A stretch of 64,000 nt of DNA from Mimachlamys varia (taxonomy: Eukaryota; Mollusca; Bivalvia; Pectinida; Pectinidae): assembly GCA_947623455.1 (NCBI GenBank), contig OX392536.1, positions 8,985,282-9,049,281 on the forward strand, read 5' to 3'. Position numbers and translations under genes: made by a program. Below, piece after piece: positions 23,718 through 37,300 of the stretch. A model generated the notes under the pieces. It did no database searches, was not told where the DNA came from, and saw only the letters and a list, made by a program, of their open reading frames with translations. Positions within the stretch are counted from its first letter, which is position 1. The number at the start of each line of letters is the position of its first letter.

Positions 23718-24245
23718 TGGGTTTGGTTGTGTTTTACGTCCTATTAACAGCTAGGGTCATTAAAGGACGTGCCAGGTTTGGTTGTGTTTTACGTCCTATT
23801 AACAGCTAGGGTCATTTAATGACGTGCCTGGTTTGGTTGTTTTTTACGTCCTATTAATAGCTGTGGTCATTTAAGGATGTGCTAGGTTTGTTTGTGTTTT
23901 ACGTCCTATTAACAGCTAGGGTCATTTAAGGACGTGCCTGGTTTGGTTGTTTTTTACGTCCTATGAACAGCTATGGTCATTTAAGGGCGTGTCAGATTTG
24001 TTTGTGTTTTACGTCCTATTAACAGCTGTGGTCATTTAAGGACGTGCCAGATTTGTTTGTGTTGTACGTCCTATTAAAAACCATGGTCGGTCATTTAAGG
24101 ACGTGCCAGGTTTTAGTGGTGGAGGAAAGCCGGACTTCCCGGAGAAAAACCAATGACCTACGGCCAAAGCCTGGCGATTGTACGACGAAAGCCTCGATCA
24201 CAGGACACACAGATATAGGACCAATCCTCTAGGCCACTACGCCCC
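23718..24245 (-). mobile_element. tRNA-derived SINE with its 3' end expanded to seven 55-bp units
   Basis: On the minus strand the element begins near 24245 with an A-box-like GTAGTGGCCTAGAGG. The body continues through a GGTTTTTCTCCGGGAAGTCC-like segment. It ends in a tail unit whose plus-strand form is TTTACGTCCTATTAACAGCT plus GTCATTTAAGGACGTGCCAG. That unit is repeated at an exact 55-bp spacing, starting at 23721, 23776, 23831, 23886, 23941, 23996 and 24051. From memory, elements ending in this sequence are abundant bivalve SINEs and normally carry it once. Confidence 0.6.
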
Positions 24246-25039
24246 ATGCGTAATATGTAGTCAGTTTTATAGATAGGGAAAGCCTGTCGGCGAATATACT
24301 ACAGTGTATTATAACTCAATACAGAGGCCTTCCAGTGAGAAATAAAATGGTTGAAATGAGAAAAAAACCCATTTATCATAGTACAAATGTACGCTTTTCC
24401 AACAATTTTAGAGACTCTATTACACAGCAAGATACGTTTAACACCACCCGCAAAATCATCTCCGATAGCGAAAAGGCAAAACAGCGGCCTGGAATTACAT
24501 GAGTCTTTCTATTTCCACAAATTATATAGGAGTGGCATGTCCGTTGGTAACGTAAGGAGAGCTTACAAAAGTATAAATATTAATTCACCAATATGTTTTT
24601 CATGTTATTCGCCGGCACAAATGAATTTTCCTTCACAGACAGATGATGCAAATTATCAGACCGAATATGGTCCTAGGAGCACGTTTGGTATCGATATTTT
24701 TACAATAATTTGGGTTTGATAAACGTATTTTCATCGCTGATCATTTCTTATTGTTTTCTATTGCTACTTTAGTTCAGGTACCCATTTGGAAATAAGCTTG
24801 CGAGGCTTTATGGGTCATTCCAGGTAAAATGATAAAAGTTTGAATCTTTAACTATTAATCTATACCATCTGTGATAACAAAAATATCCATTGTCCATATA
24901 AACTTTATATTGATTGCTGTAATGTTTCTCTTACATTTTACCTGAATAAATATTATCATAATTATTATTGACCTTTTCCAAACAGCTGCAGTTCAACTTA
25001 TTGGAGAAATAGTTAATCAAACACTATTGAAAATTGAAA
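24246..25039. other. Unique sequence, no supported gene
   Basis: A 110-codon plus frame (24387-24719) is the longest here. It has no recognised domain and no flanking splice or promoter signal, so it is not called. Confidence 0.45.
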
Positions 25040-25440
25040 TTGACTTTAAAAAAAAAAAAAAATAAATAAATCCGAGATACAAAGCGTCAATAAGACCATA
25101 ATCCGAACTCAAAATCTGTAAAAAAAAAATTAGACAAAATATGATACAAAGGAAAGATTTACATTGAGACCTTTGGGAAAGTACACGAGAATAAGACCTG
25201 GCCACGGAATCACGAAACAATCTTAGACTTAAGTTTGTGCTTAGCCAATCACGTATGACGTCACTTTTCGTAACGTTAGTTGTGATTGGCTAAGTCAAAA
25301 CTTAAGATAAATTGAGACTTGGGATTGTTTCATGATCCTGGGACCAGGCGTTCCAAAAGGGTAGTGTCACTTCCAGCACAACGTTTGGAAAGCGAATCCC
25401 CAGACGCTCTGGGACACATTCGTAAACAACGAATTTACAT
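25040..25440 (+). mobile_element. SINE family B copy, split by a nested palindromic element
   Basis: The left part (25040-25198) includes CAAAGGAAAGATTTACATTG and GTACACGAGAATAAGACC. The family sequence resumes at 25346 with AGGCGTTCCAAAAGGGTA. The 147 bp between them are foreign. Confidence 0.65.
25199..25345. mobile_element. Palindromic MITE-like insertion inside a SINE
   Basis: The arms near 25203-25240 (GGAATCACGAAACAATCTTA, then AGCCAATCAC) and 25283-25340 (GTGATTGGCT, then GGGATTGTTTCATGATCC) are imperfect inverted repeats. They meet around GACGTCA at 25258-25264. GACC stands on both sides (25195-25198 and 25342-25345), a possible 4-bp target duplication. The insertion is younger than its host SINE copy. 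Confidence 0.6.
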
Positions 25441-26224
25441 GGTTGATATTAAATTAATTAACCCATGGTTATATTACCGGGAAAATCCGGATACATATTA
25501 TAAATAAGCAACGAATATTGTTGATAATAAGATTATTTTCGCCTGGATATGGCAATGCATGTTAACTAGATCGAGCGGCCCAGATCAACCGACCCAAGTG
25601 TTTGACAAACACGCTGTGTCATTTCAGCATTACTGGCCGTAACGTTTCCCTGGAGATACAATCATTTTCATAGATTTTTATTGAAGCTCGGCTGCATTAG
25701 TTTTCTCATTAGTGGAACTTTATATCAAGCCAATTTCTCCCCCAGCAAAATGTGTAGCAGCGCAAACGAACGTTGGGATCGACGTAATATACAACATTAT
25801 GGAACGGCAGACAGTAAATTACTTGTATTTTGTTGAGCGATGACAATTCCTGAATAAATATGCAGTGACATATATGGTATTACAGTTAAAGTTACGACAT
25901 TGCCTGGCATCAGGGCCACAAGCAATTTACTGTCAATATTACACAGGAAAGACACAATTTTACCGTTTATCTGTCGGAAGATTGCTACATCACCAAAGAG
26001 GTCCCGAGGGCCTGACCGGTAACAATCGGTTGGCCTTGATATTATTACGTCATCGAGATACGGCATGCAAATATTCATAGATAGTCGGGGATATTTGGCT
26101 ACTAGGAATAAAGGCTACAGCTATGGGCAAAAATCAAATTAATCATAAATCGACACCATGAGAAATCCATGCAACTACAATACTGTTGTCCTTTTCATTC
26201 AATTTATTAACAACAAGTATTGAT
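25441..26224. other. Unique sequence, no supported gene
   Basis: Opposing frames of 93 and 71 codons overlap at 25797-26080. Neither has a recognisable domain. Nothing else was seen. Confidence 0.45.
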
Positions 26225-26420
26225 TTTGGCTATCAATAAAAAAAAATAATAAACAAGGGAAAGATTTACACTGAGACCGTTTAAATAAGACCAGCCGTTC
26301 CGGGAGAGTAAGCGTCTTCTACTTCATCGACGACAGCCGCTATGTAAATATAGGTCAGATCCAAGTAAATGACATGGCCTCAAAGTGAGAACGGAAGCAT
26401 CATTCGCAATCACAACATAT
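26225..26420 (+). mobile_element. SINE family B copy
   Basis: Contains CAAGGGAAAGATTTACACTG, AAGACCAGCCGTTCCGGGAG, GTAAGCGTCTTCTACTTCAT and a tail with GTCAGATCCAAGTAAATGAC. It retains more of the 3' part than the other copies. Confidence 0.65.
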
Positions 26421-26744
26421 TCAGAATCAACTGCGACACGTAAACACCATATGATGGAGAAGCAGGGTTGTTACTATTAAGAAAAGAAAATTCACGATCG
26501 GAAAATCAAAATCATCACGTTTATCGTATGGCTTAGTAGCAAGCTGTCCCTGTTGGTCACCGTTGTAATAGAAGAGTTTGAAGTGTCCTAGCTTGATTTC
26601 AAGTTCAGAAGGGTTTTTTAAATCTTGTGCCTATTTTACGTAGAAGAGCCAGTAGTGTGCGGTATTGCCAATCAAAATTTCGAAATAAAAGGTAATTGGA
26701 AGTAGAGATCCATGCTAGTTGGTGATGGGCGCAGAAGGTCTATT

Positions 26745-27483
26745 TATAACGGATGGTATAGAACTATCGATAGAGTGTGAGACGATCCCTGATAGTGTTA
26801 TTGTTAAAACCGGATTATATAACACGTCCACGAGACACGTGTACAACCCCCGATGTTATAGAACTATCAATACAGTGTGAGACGACCCCCGATAATGTAA
26901 TATAGTTAAAACTCCCCCGGGACATGTACGGGAACTTCCCCTGATGTTATAGAACTATCAATACAGTGTGAGACGACCCCCGATAGTGTTATTATTAAAA
27001 CAGGATTATATAACACGTCCCCGAGAAACGTGTATAACCCCCGATGTTATAGAACTATCAATTCAGTGTTAGACGACCCCCGATAATGTAATATAGCTAA
27101 AAATCCCCTGGGACACGTGAACTTCCCCCGATGTTATAGAACTATCAATACAGTGTGAGACGACCCCCGATAGTGTTATTGTTAAAACAGGATTATATAA
27201 CACGTCTCCGAGACGCGTGTACTGCCCCCGATGGTATATAACTACATTTTGTATCAATACAGTGCGTCCCTGATAGTGTTATTGTTAAAACAGGATTATA
27301 TAACACGTCCCCGAGACACGTGTACTGCCTCCGATGGTATAGAACTATCAATACAGTGTGAGACGACCCCCGATAATGTAATATATTTAAAACTCCCCCG
27401 GGACACGTGAACTTCCCCCGATGTTATAGAACTATCAATACAGTGTGAGACGACCCCCGATAGTGTTATTTGTTCAAAAAGGA
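26745..27483. repeat. Alternating two-type minisatellite (about 100 bp and 88 bp)
   Basis: Each unit begins AGAACTATCAATACAGTGTG and AGACGACCCCCGATA. Type A continues GTGTTATTGTTAAAACAGGA and ends before CCCCCGATG. Type B continues ATGTAATATAGTTAAAACTC. Unit starts fall at 26761 (A), 26861 (B), 26952 (A), 27052 (B), 27139 (A), about 27237 (A-like, with an insertion), 27342 (B) and 27429 (A, broken off). Confidence 0.88.
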
Positions 27484-28434
27484 TTGTACACACTGTGTCG
27501 TGCCGGGGAGAGATTCCGCCAAACCATTTTCGAGTCTGCGCCGTAAACAAACACTCCACCAGCCACAGTTCCGCAGTAAATGAACGTCCGCATGGAAATT
27601 GGCAATTTATAGTACGCATATGGCTTGGCATTTTACACATTAAACGTGTAAAAAATAAATGACATAAATTAATGACTCTGTGGCGGCATATACTGTATAT
27701 CTTATCGACTTTTTTCGACATGGAAACTTGGAGTGAACCATTAACGTGTTAAGAGTGTGGGTCCAACGACACGCTATTTTCGAGTTTCGCGCGACGTGTA
27801 ATGATACAGGACCGAAATTTGCATATTCATTTTATGTGCAGCCAACCGAACAGAGGATGTGAGTGCTTTGACAATACACGGTTGTGGCCGATAGGTTATT
27901 ACCGAGCGTTAATGGTGATCATTGCCAAATCCCCGCTCCCTCTTTATTGGGCAATTTATTTGAGACAGAATAATTTTGAGATATGGTTGGTACATCAGCG
28001 TATTTTGTCATACTTTCTGAATCCAATGAAAAATTACATGATTTTTAAAACAATAAAAATTAATAAATAAAATGAAAAATTGCAGGAACTAGTGAGACAT
28101 CAAATCATTTGCTCGTGGAAGAAACTGGTACACAAGATTAAGAAGCTATGCTTAAGGGTCAAATAAAGCAAACAAACAAACAAACAAAAAAAATAAAAAT
28201 CAATTTTAGATATACTAGACCCATGGATATATTTCTAAACTATTTGACATAAGTGCGAGAGTATATAAGAACATTTGTGTAAATCATCTAGAGATTATAT
28301 CTTGAATTCGCCTAGAAAAAATTCTCCAAAAGTGGTTTTCAGAATCTTCAACTTTAAACGTATTATAAGTAATATTCAAGAAAACGCTTAAGATCTAATT
28401 TCTTTCAACATCTACTTCAGAGTTATTTAGTCTT
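27484..28434. other. Unique sequence with an (AAAC)n microsatellite, no supported gene
   Basis: An AAAC run lies at about 28168-28190. The 141-codon minus frame ending at 27296 owes half its length to the adjacent repeat and is not called. I see no other signal. Confidence 0.45.
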
Positions 28435-28570
28435 GCTTATACATTTGAGTTGAGAGAGGCAATATTAACACGGAGACCTTGGGAATTACTTAAGAGAATG
28501 CAACCAGGTGGTTTTACATGTATACTCGTACGGTCGTCTGCTTCATCGACGAACTCCGTCATCTAAGTAA
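28435..28570 (+). mobile_element. SINE family B fragment
   Basis: Contains AATATTAACACGGAGACCTT, ACTTAAGAGAATGCAACCAG and GTCGTCTGCTTCATCGACGA, a diverged version of the family body. A (CA)n run follows at 28614-28634. Confidence 0.5.
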
Positions 28571-28837
28571 TAGCCATATGAAGTCATATCCTCATAGAAC
28601 AAGCTTATTGAGAGGACACACACACACACACACAAATCGACCTTATTGTAAGTGTTTTCGCCATCAGTTGACCTGCTGGAAAAGAAAACAGTTAATTGCA
28701 TAATCTGACAAATTCCTTCATTTTGGACCCACAAATGCCATAAAAAATTGAAGCTAATTGTTAAATAATTAGACAACTGTTGTAAAATTCTCGTAAAATA
28801 GATTTGTTTTCGGTTGAACGTCTTTGTAAAAACCGGA

Positions 28838-30769
28838 CACCATGGAAACGTAACAACTTAGGTCCAATGTAGACAGGTTACCATGGAAACGTAACAACTT
28901 AGGTCCTATGTAGACAGGTTACCATGAACACGTAACAACTTAGGTCCTATGTAGACAGGTTACCATGGAGCGTAACAGCTAAGGTCCTTTATAGACAGGT
29001 TACTATGGAAACGTAACAACTTAGGTCCTATGTAGACAGGTTGCCATGGAGCGTAACAGCTAAGGTCTTATGTAGACAGGTTGCCATGGACACGTAACAA
29101 CTAAGGTCCTTTGTAAACAGGTACCATTGAAACGTAACAACGTAGTTCCTTTATAGACAGGTTACTATGGAAACGAAACAACTTAGGTCCTATGTAGACA
29201 GGTTACCATGGAGCGTAACAACTAAGGTCATATGAAGACAGGTAACCATGAAAACGTAACAACTTCGGTCCTTTATAGACAGGCTACCATGGATACGTAA
29301 CAACTTAGGTCCTATGTAGACAGGTAACCATGGAAACGTAACAACTTCGGTCCTTTATAGACATGTTACCATGGAAACGTAACAACTTCGGTCCTATGTA
29401 GACAGGTTACCATGGAAACGTAACAACTTAGGTCCAATGTAGACAGGTTACCATGGAAACGTAACAACTTAGGTCCTATGTAGACAGGTTACCATGAACA
29501 CGTAACAACTTAGGTCCTATGTAGACAGGTTACCATGGAAACGTAACAACTTAGGTCCTTTATAGACAGGTTACTATGGAAACGTAACAACTTAGGTCCT
29601 ATGTAGACAGGTTGCCATGGAGCGTAACAGCTAAGGTCTTATGTAGACAGGTTGCCATGGACACGTAACAACTAAGGTCCTTTGTAAACAGGTACCATTG
29701 AAACGTAACAACGTAGTTCCTTTATAGACAGGTTACTATGGAAACGTAACAACTTAGGTCCTATGTAGACAGGTTACCATGGAGCGTAACAACTAAGGTC
29801 ATATGAAGACAGGTAACCGTGGAAACGTAACAACTTCGGTCCTTTATAGACAGGTTACCATGGATATGTAACAACTTAGGTCCTATGTAGACAGGTTACC
29901 ATGAACACGTAACAACTTAGGTCCTATGTAGACAGGTTACCATGAACACGTAACAACTTAGGTCCTATGTAGACAGGTTACCATGGAAACGTAACAACTT
30001 AGGTCCTTTATAGACAGGTTACTATGGAAACGTAACAGCTTAGGTCCTATGTAGACAGGTTGCCATGGAGCGTAACAGCTAAGGTCTTATGTAGACAGGT
30101 TGCCATGGACACGTAACAACTAAGGTCCTTTGTAAACAGGTACCATTGAAACGTAACAACTTAGGTCCTATGTAGACAGGTTGCCATGGAGCGTAACAGC
30201 TAAGGTCTTATGTAGACAGGTTGCCATGGACACGTAACAACTAAGGTCCTTTGTAAACAGGTACCATTGAAACGTAACAACGTAGTTCCTTTATAGACAG
30301 GTTACTATGGAAACGTAACAACTTAGGTCCTATGTAGACAGGTTGCCATGGAGCGTAACAGCTAAGGTCTTATGTAGACAGGTTGCCATGGACACGTAAC
30401 AACTAAGGTCCTTTGTAAACAGGTACCATTGAAACGTAACAACGTAGTTCCTTTATAGACAGGTTACTATGGAAACGTAACAACTTAGGTCCTATGTAGA
30501 CAGGTTACCATGGAGAGTAACAACTAAGGTCATATGAAGACAGGTAACCGTGGAAACGTAACAACTTCGGTCCTTTATAGACAGGTTACCATGGATATGT
30601 AACAACTTAGGTCCTATGTAGACAGGTAACCATGGAAACGTAACAACTTCGGTCCTTTATAGACATGTTACCATGGAAACGTAACAACTTAAGTTCTATG
30701 TAGACAGGTTACGATGGAAACGTAATAACTTCGGTCCTATGTAGACAGGTTACCATGGAAACGTAACAT
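28838..30769. repeat. 41-bp minisatellite, about 47 units
   Basis: The unit is ACAACTTAGGTCCTATGTAG followed by ACAGGTTACCATGGAAACGTA. Shorter variants have CCATGGAGCGTAACAGCTAA. Blocks recur in order. For example, the rare GTACCATTGAAACGTAACAA variant followed by GTAGTTCCTTTATAGACAGG appears near 29120, 29690, 30260 and 30420. This shows higher-order amplification. Confidence 0.95.
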
Positions 30770-31377
30770 GGAGGGAGATAGTTCAGTCTTCGTCGTAACC
30801 GACATACGTATATGCAGACGGGCATTAAAAGTCGACAAACAGATCTTCATTTGAAAGTTGAACTCTCTCCGTGGTACATGTTTACGAATTCTGCTACAAT
30901 TGTCTATGTTTAATCCCAATAGGAATACAGAATTGGGTTTTTTTTATCACAATTTCTTGGTAAACGCTACTGTCTACCTAAAGAACCCTACTTAGACTTA
31001 TTGACAATTTCCAGATGCCATTGGTTCAGGGTTAAGCGAATTATTTCTCTGAGAAAGAACGTCCTCATTGAAACTAGTAATTTTGCAGAAATTGTATAGT
31101 TTTACGTCAGGGAAATAAATGGCTCCAAAGTGTGGTCCTCAGTTTAAAGTTAACCTTAGGCGTTTCATGGACTACACGTCCCCTCCTCCCCCCCCCCCCC
31201 ACCCCCCCAACAAATAAATACGCACAAAAAAAACACCTAAAACTAAGACGAAATTAAAAAAGAAATATCAAATATTAAATTACAAAAACGGCAAGAAAAA
31301 GAAATCTTGGATATGGATTTGAAACCTGATCGTAGCATAACTAAACTAATCATGTAAAAGATCTAGTGTTAATTTGT
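30770..31377. other. Unique spacer with a poly-C tract, no gene seen
   Basis: A C-rich homopolymer lies at about 31179-31208. The rest is AT-rich and without recognisable content. Confidence 0.5.
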
Positions 31378-34300
31378 GTCAAACGTGGAGTATCATAGCA
31401 ATCCCATACAGGTAATGACAGACGTGGAGTATCATAGCAATCCCATACAGGTAATGACAGACGTGGAGTATCATAGCAATCCCGTACAGGTAATGACAGA
31501 CGTGGAGTATCATAGCAATCCCGTACAGGTAATGACAGACGTGGGGTGTCATAGCAATCCCGTACAGGTAATGACAGACGTGGGGTGTCATAGCAATCCC
31601 GTACAGGTAATGACAGACGTGGGGTGTCATAGCAATCCCGTAAAGGTAATGACGGACGTGGAGTATCATAGCAATCCCGTACAGGTAATGACAGACTTGG
31701 AGTATCACAGCAATCCCATACAGGTAATGACAAACGTGGTGTATCATAGCAATCCCGTACAGGTAATGACAGACGTGGCGTATCATAGCAATCCCGTACA
31801 GGTAATGACAAACATGGGGTGTCATAGCAATCCCGTACAGGTAATGACAGACGTGGAGTATCATAGCAATCCCGTACATGTAATGACAGACGTGGAGTAT
31901 CATAACAATCCCGTACAGGTAATGACAGACGTGGAGTATCATAGCAATCCCGTACAGGTAATGACAGACGTGGAGTATCATAGCAATCCCATACAGGTAA
32001 TGACAGACGTGGAGTATCATAGCAATCCCGTACAGGTAATGACAGACGTGGTGTATCATAGCAATCCCGTACAGGTAATGACAGACGTGGAGTATCATAG
32101 CAATCCCGAACAGGTAATGAGAGACGTACGGTATCATAGCAATCCCGTACAGGTAATGACAGACGTGGAGTATCATAGCAGTCCCGTACAGGTAATGACA
32201 GACGTGGAATATCATAGCAGTCCCGTACAGGTAATGACGGACGTGGAGTATCATAGCAATCCCGTACAGGTAATGACAGACGTGGAGTATCATAGCAGTC
32301 CCGTACATGTAATGACGGACGTGGAGTATCATAGCAATCCCGTACAGGTAATGACAGACGTGGTGTATCATTGCAATCCCGTACAGGTAATGACAGACAT
32401 GGGATATCATAGCAATCCAGTACAGGTAATGACAGACGTGGAGTATCATAACAATCCCGTACAGGTAATGACAGACGTGGGGTATCATAGCAATCCCGTA
32501 ATGTAATGACAGACGTGGAGTATCATAGCAACCCCGAACAGGTAACGACAGACGTGGAATATCATAGTAATCCCGTACAGGTAACGACAGACGTGGAGTA
32601 TCATAGCAATCCCGTACAGGTAATGACAGACGTGGAGTATCATAGCAATCCCGTACAGGTAATGACAGACTTGGAGTATCATAGCAACCCCGAACAGGTA
32701 ACGACAGATGTGGAGTATCATAGCAATCCCGTACAGGTAATGACAGACGTGGAGTATCATAGCAATCCCGTACAGGTAATGGCAGACGTGGAGTATCATA
32801 GCAATCCCGTACAGGTAATGACAGACGTGGGGTATCACAGCAATCCCGTACAGGTAATGACAGATGTGGAGTATCTTAGCAATCCCGTACAGGTAATGAC
32901 AGACGTGGAGTATCATAGCAATCCCGTACAGGTAATGACAGACGTACGGTATCATAGCAATCCCGTACATGTAATGACAGACGTGGGGTATCATAACAAT
33001 CCCGTACAGGTAATGACAGACGTGGGGTATCATAGCAATCCCGTACAGGAAATGACAGACGTGGAGTATCATAGCAATCCCGTACAGGTAATGACAGACG
33101 TGGAGTATCATAGCAATCCCGTACAGGTAATGACAGACGTGGTGTATCATAGCAATCCCGTACATGTAATGACAGACGTGGAGTATTACAGCAATCCCGT
33201 ACAGGTAATGACAGACGTGGAGTATCATAGCAATCCCGTACAGGTAATGACAGACGCGGGTTATCATAGCAATCCCGTACAGGTAATGACAGACGTGGAG
33301 TATCATAGCAATCTCGTACAGGTAATGACAGACGTGGAGTATCATAGCAATCCCGTACAGGTAATGACAGACGTGGAGTATCATAGCAATCCCGTACAGG
33401 TAATGACAGACGTGGAGTATCATAGCAATCCCGTACAGGTAATGACAAACATGGGGTGTCATAGCAATCCCGTACAGGTAATGACAGACGTGGAGTATCA
33501 TAGCAATCCCGTACAGGTAATGACAGACGTGGAGTATCATAGCAATCCCGTACAGGTAATGACAGACGTGGGGTATCATAGCAATCCCGTACAGGTAATG
33601 ACAGACGTGGAGTATCATAGCAATCCCGTACATGTAATGACAGACGTGGAGTATCATAGCAATCCCGTACAGGTAATGACAGACGTGGGGTGTCATAGCA
33701 ATCCCGTACAGGTAATGACGGACGTGGAGTATCAGAGCAATCCCGTACAGGTAATGACAGACGTGGAGTATCATAGCAATCCCGTACAGGTAATGACAGA
33801 CGTGGAGTATCATAGCAATCCCGTACAGGTAATGACAGACGTGGAGTATTACAGCAATCCCGTACAGGAAATGACAGACGTGGAGTATCATAGCAATCCC
33901 GTACAGGTAATGACAGACGTGGGTTATCATAGCAATCCCGTACAGGTAATGACAGACGTGGAGTATCATAGCAATCTCGTACAGGTAATGACAGACGTGG
34001 AGTATCATAGCAATCCCGTACAGATAATGACAGACGTGGAGTATCATAGCAATCCCGTACAGGTAATGACAGACGTGGAGTATCATAGCAATCCCGTACA
34101 GGTAATGACAAACATGGGGTGTCATAGCAATCCCGTACAGGTAATGACAGACGTGGTGTATCATAGCAATCCCGTACAGGTAATGACAGACGTGGAGTAT
34201 CATAGCAATCCCGTACAGGTAATGACAGATATGGAGTATCATAGCAATCCCGTACAGGTAATGACAGACGTGGAGTATCATAGCAATCCCGTACAGGTAA

Positions 34301-37300
34301 TGACAGACGTGGAGTATCATAGCAATCCCGTACAGGTAATGACAGACGTGGGGTATCATAGCAATTCCGTACAGGTAATGACAGACGTGGAGTATCATAG
34401 CAATCCCGTACATGTAATGACAGACGTGGAGTATCATAGCAATCCCGTACAGGTAATGACAGACGTGGGGTGTCATAGCAATCCCGTACAGGTAATGACG
34501 GACGTGGAGTATCAGAGCAATCCCGTACAGGTAATGACAGACGTGGAGTATCATAGCAATCCCGTACAGGTAATGACAGACGTGGAGTATCATAGCAATC
34601 CCGTACAGGTAATGACAGACGTGGAGTATTACAGCAATCCCGTACAGGAAATGACAGACGTGGAGTATCATAGCAATCCCGTACAGGTAATGACAGACGT
34701 GGGTTATCATAGCAATCCCGTACAGGTAATGACAGACGTGGAGTATCATAGCAATCTCGTACAGGTAATGACAGACGTGGAGTATCATAGCAATCCCGTA
34801 CAGGTAATGACAGACGTGGAGTATCATAGCAATCCCGTACAGGTAATGACAGACGTGGAGTATCATAGCAATCCCGTACAGGTAATGACAAACATGGGGT
34901 GTCATAGCAATCCCGTACAGGTAATGACAGACGTGGTGTATCATAGCAATCCCGTACAGGTAATGACAGACGTGGAGTATCATAGCAATCCCGTACAGGT
35001 AATGACAGATATGGAGTATCATAGCAATCCCGTACAGGTAATGACAGACGTGGAGTATCATAGCAATCCCGTACAGGTAATGACAGAGGTGGAGTATCAT
35101 AGCAATCCCGTACATGTAATGACAGACGTGGAGTATCATAGCAATCCCGTACAGGTAATGACAGACGTGGGGTGTCATAGCAATCCCGTACAGGTAATGA
35201 CGGACGTGGAGTATCATAGCAATCCCGTACAGGTAATGACAGACGTGGGGTGTCATAGCAATCCCGTACAGGTAATGACAGACGTGGAGTATCATAGCAA
35301 TCCCGTACAGGTAATGACAAGCATGGGGTGTCATAGCAATCCCGTACAGGTAATGACAGACGTGGGGTATCATAGCAATCCCGTAATGTAATGACAGACG
35401 TGGAGTATCATAGCAATCCCGTACAGGTAACGACAGACGTGGAGTATCATAGCAATCCCGTACAGGTAATGACAGACGTGGAGTATCATAGCAATCCCGT
35501 ACAGGTAACGACAGACGTGGAGTATCATAGCAATCCCGTACAGGTAATGACAGACGTGGAGTATCATAGCAATCCCGTACAGGTAATGACAGACGTGGAG
35601 TATCATAGCAATCCCGTACAGGTAATGACAGACGTGGAGTATCATAGCAATCCCGTACAGGTAATGACAAACATGGAGTATCATAGCAATCCCGTACAGG
35701 TAATGACAGACGTGGAGTATCATAGCAATCCCGTACAGGTAATGACAGACGTGGAGTATCATAGCAATCCCGTACAGGTAACGACAGACGTGGAGTATCA
35801 TAGCAATCCCGTACAGGTAATGACAGACGTGGTGTATCATAGCAATCCCGTACAGGTAATGACAGACGTGGAGTATTACAGCAATCCCGTACAGGTAATG
35901 ACAGACGTGGAGTATCATAGCAATCCCGTACAGGTAATGACAGACACGGGTTATCATAGCAATCCCGTACAGGTAACGACAGACGTGGAGTATCATAGCA
36001 ATCCCGTACAGGTAATGACAGACGTGGTGTATCATAGCAATCCCGTACAGGTAATGACAGACGTGGAGTATTACAGCAATCCCGTACAGGTAATGACGGA
36101 CGTGGAGTATCAGAGCAATCCCGTACAGGTAATGACAGACGTGGAGTATCATAGCAATCCCGTACAGGTAATGACAGACGTGGAGTATCATAGCAATCCC
36201 GTACAGGTAATGACAGACGTGGAGTATTACAGCAATCCCGTACAGGAAATGACAGACGTGGAGTATCATAGCAATCCCGTACAGGTATTGACAGACGTGG
36301 GTTATCATAGCAATCCCGTACAGGTAATGACAGACGTGGAGTATCATAGCAATCTCGTACAGGTAATGACAGACGTGGAGTATCATAGCAATCCCGTACA
36401 GGTAATGACAGACGTGGAGTATCATAGCAATCCCGTACAGGTAATGACAGGCGTGGAGTATCATAGCAATCCCGTACAGGTAATGACAAACATGGGGTGT
36501 CATAGCAATCCCGTACAGGTAATGACAGACGTGGTGTATCATAGCAATCCCGTACAGGTAATGACAGACGTGGAGTATCATAGCAATCCCGTACATGTAA
36601 TGACAGATATGGAGTATCATAGCAATCCCGTACAGGTAATGACAGACGTGGAGTATCATAGCAATCCCGTACAGGTAATGACAGAGGTGGAGTATCATAG
36701 CAATCCCGTACATGTAATGACAGACGTGGAGTATCATAGCAATCCCGTACAGGTAATGACAGACGTGGGGTGTCATAGCAATCCCGTACAGGTAATGACA
36801 GACGTGGAGTATCAGAGCAATCCCGTACAGGTAATGACAGACGTGGAGTATCATAGCAATCCCGTACAGGTAATGACAGACGTGGAGTATCATAGCAATC
36901 CCGTACAGGTAATGACAGACGTGGAGTATTACAGCAATCCAGTACAGGAAATGACAGACGTGGAGTATCATAACAATCCCGTACAGGTAATGACAGAGGT
37001 GGAGTATCATAGCAATCCCGTACAGGTAATGACAGACGTGGAGTATCATAGCAATCTCGTACAGGTAATGACAGACGTGGAGTATCATAGCAATCCCGTA
37101 CAGGTAATGACAGACGTGGAGTATCATAGCAATCCCGTACAGGTAATGACAGACGTGGAGTATCATAGCAATCCCGTACAGGTAATGACAAACATGGGGT
37201 GTCATAGCAATCCCGTACAGGTAATGACAGACGTGGTGTATCATAGCAATCCCGTACAGGTAATGACAGACGTGGAGTATCATAGCAATCCCGTACAGGT

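Noticed and set aside
24387..24719. 110-codon plus-strand frame
   Set aside because: No recognisable domain, no splice or promoter support, and a length that can occur by chance in this much sequence.
27296..27721. 141-codon minus-strand frame
   Set aside because: Its C-terminal half is translated 100/88-bp repeat and its N-terminal half has no recognisable domain.
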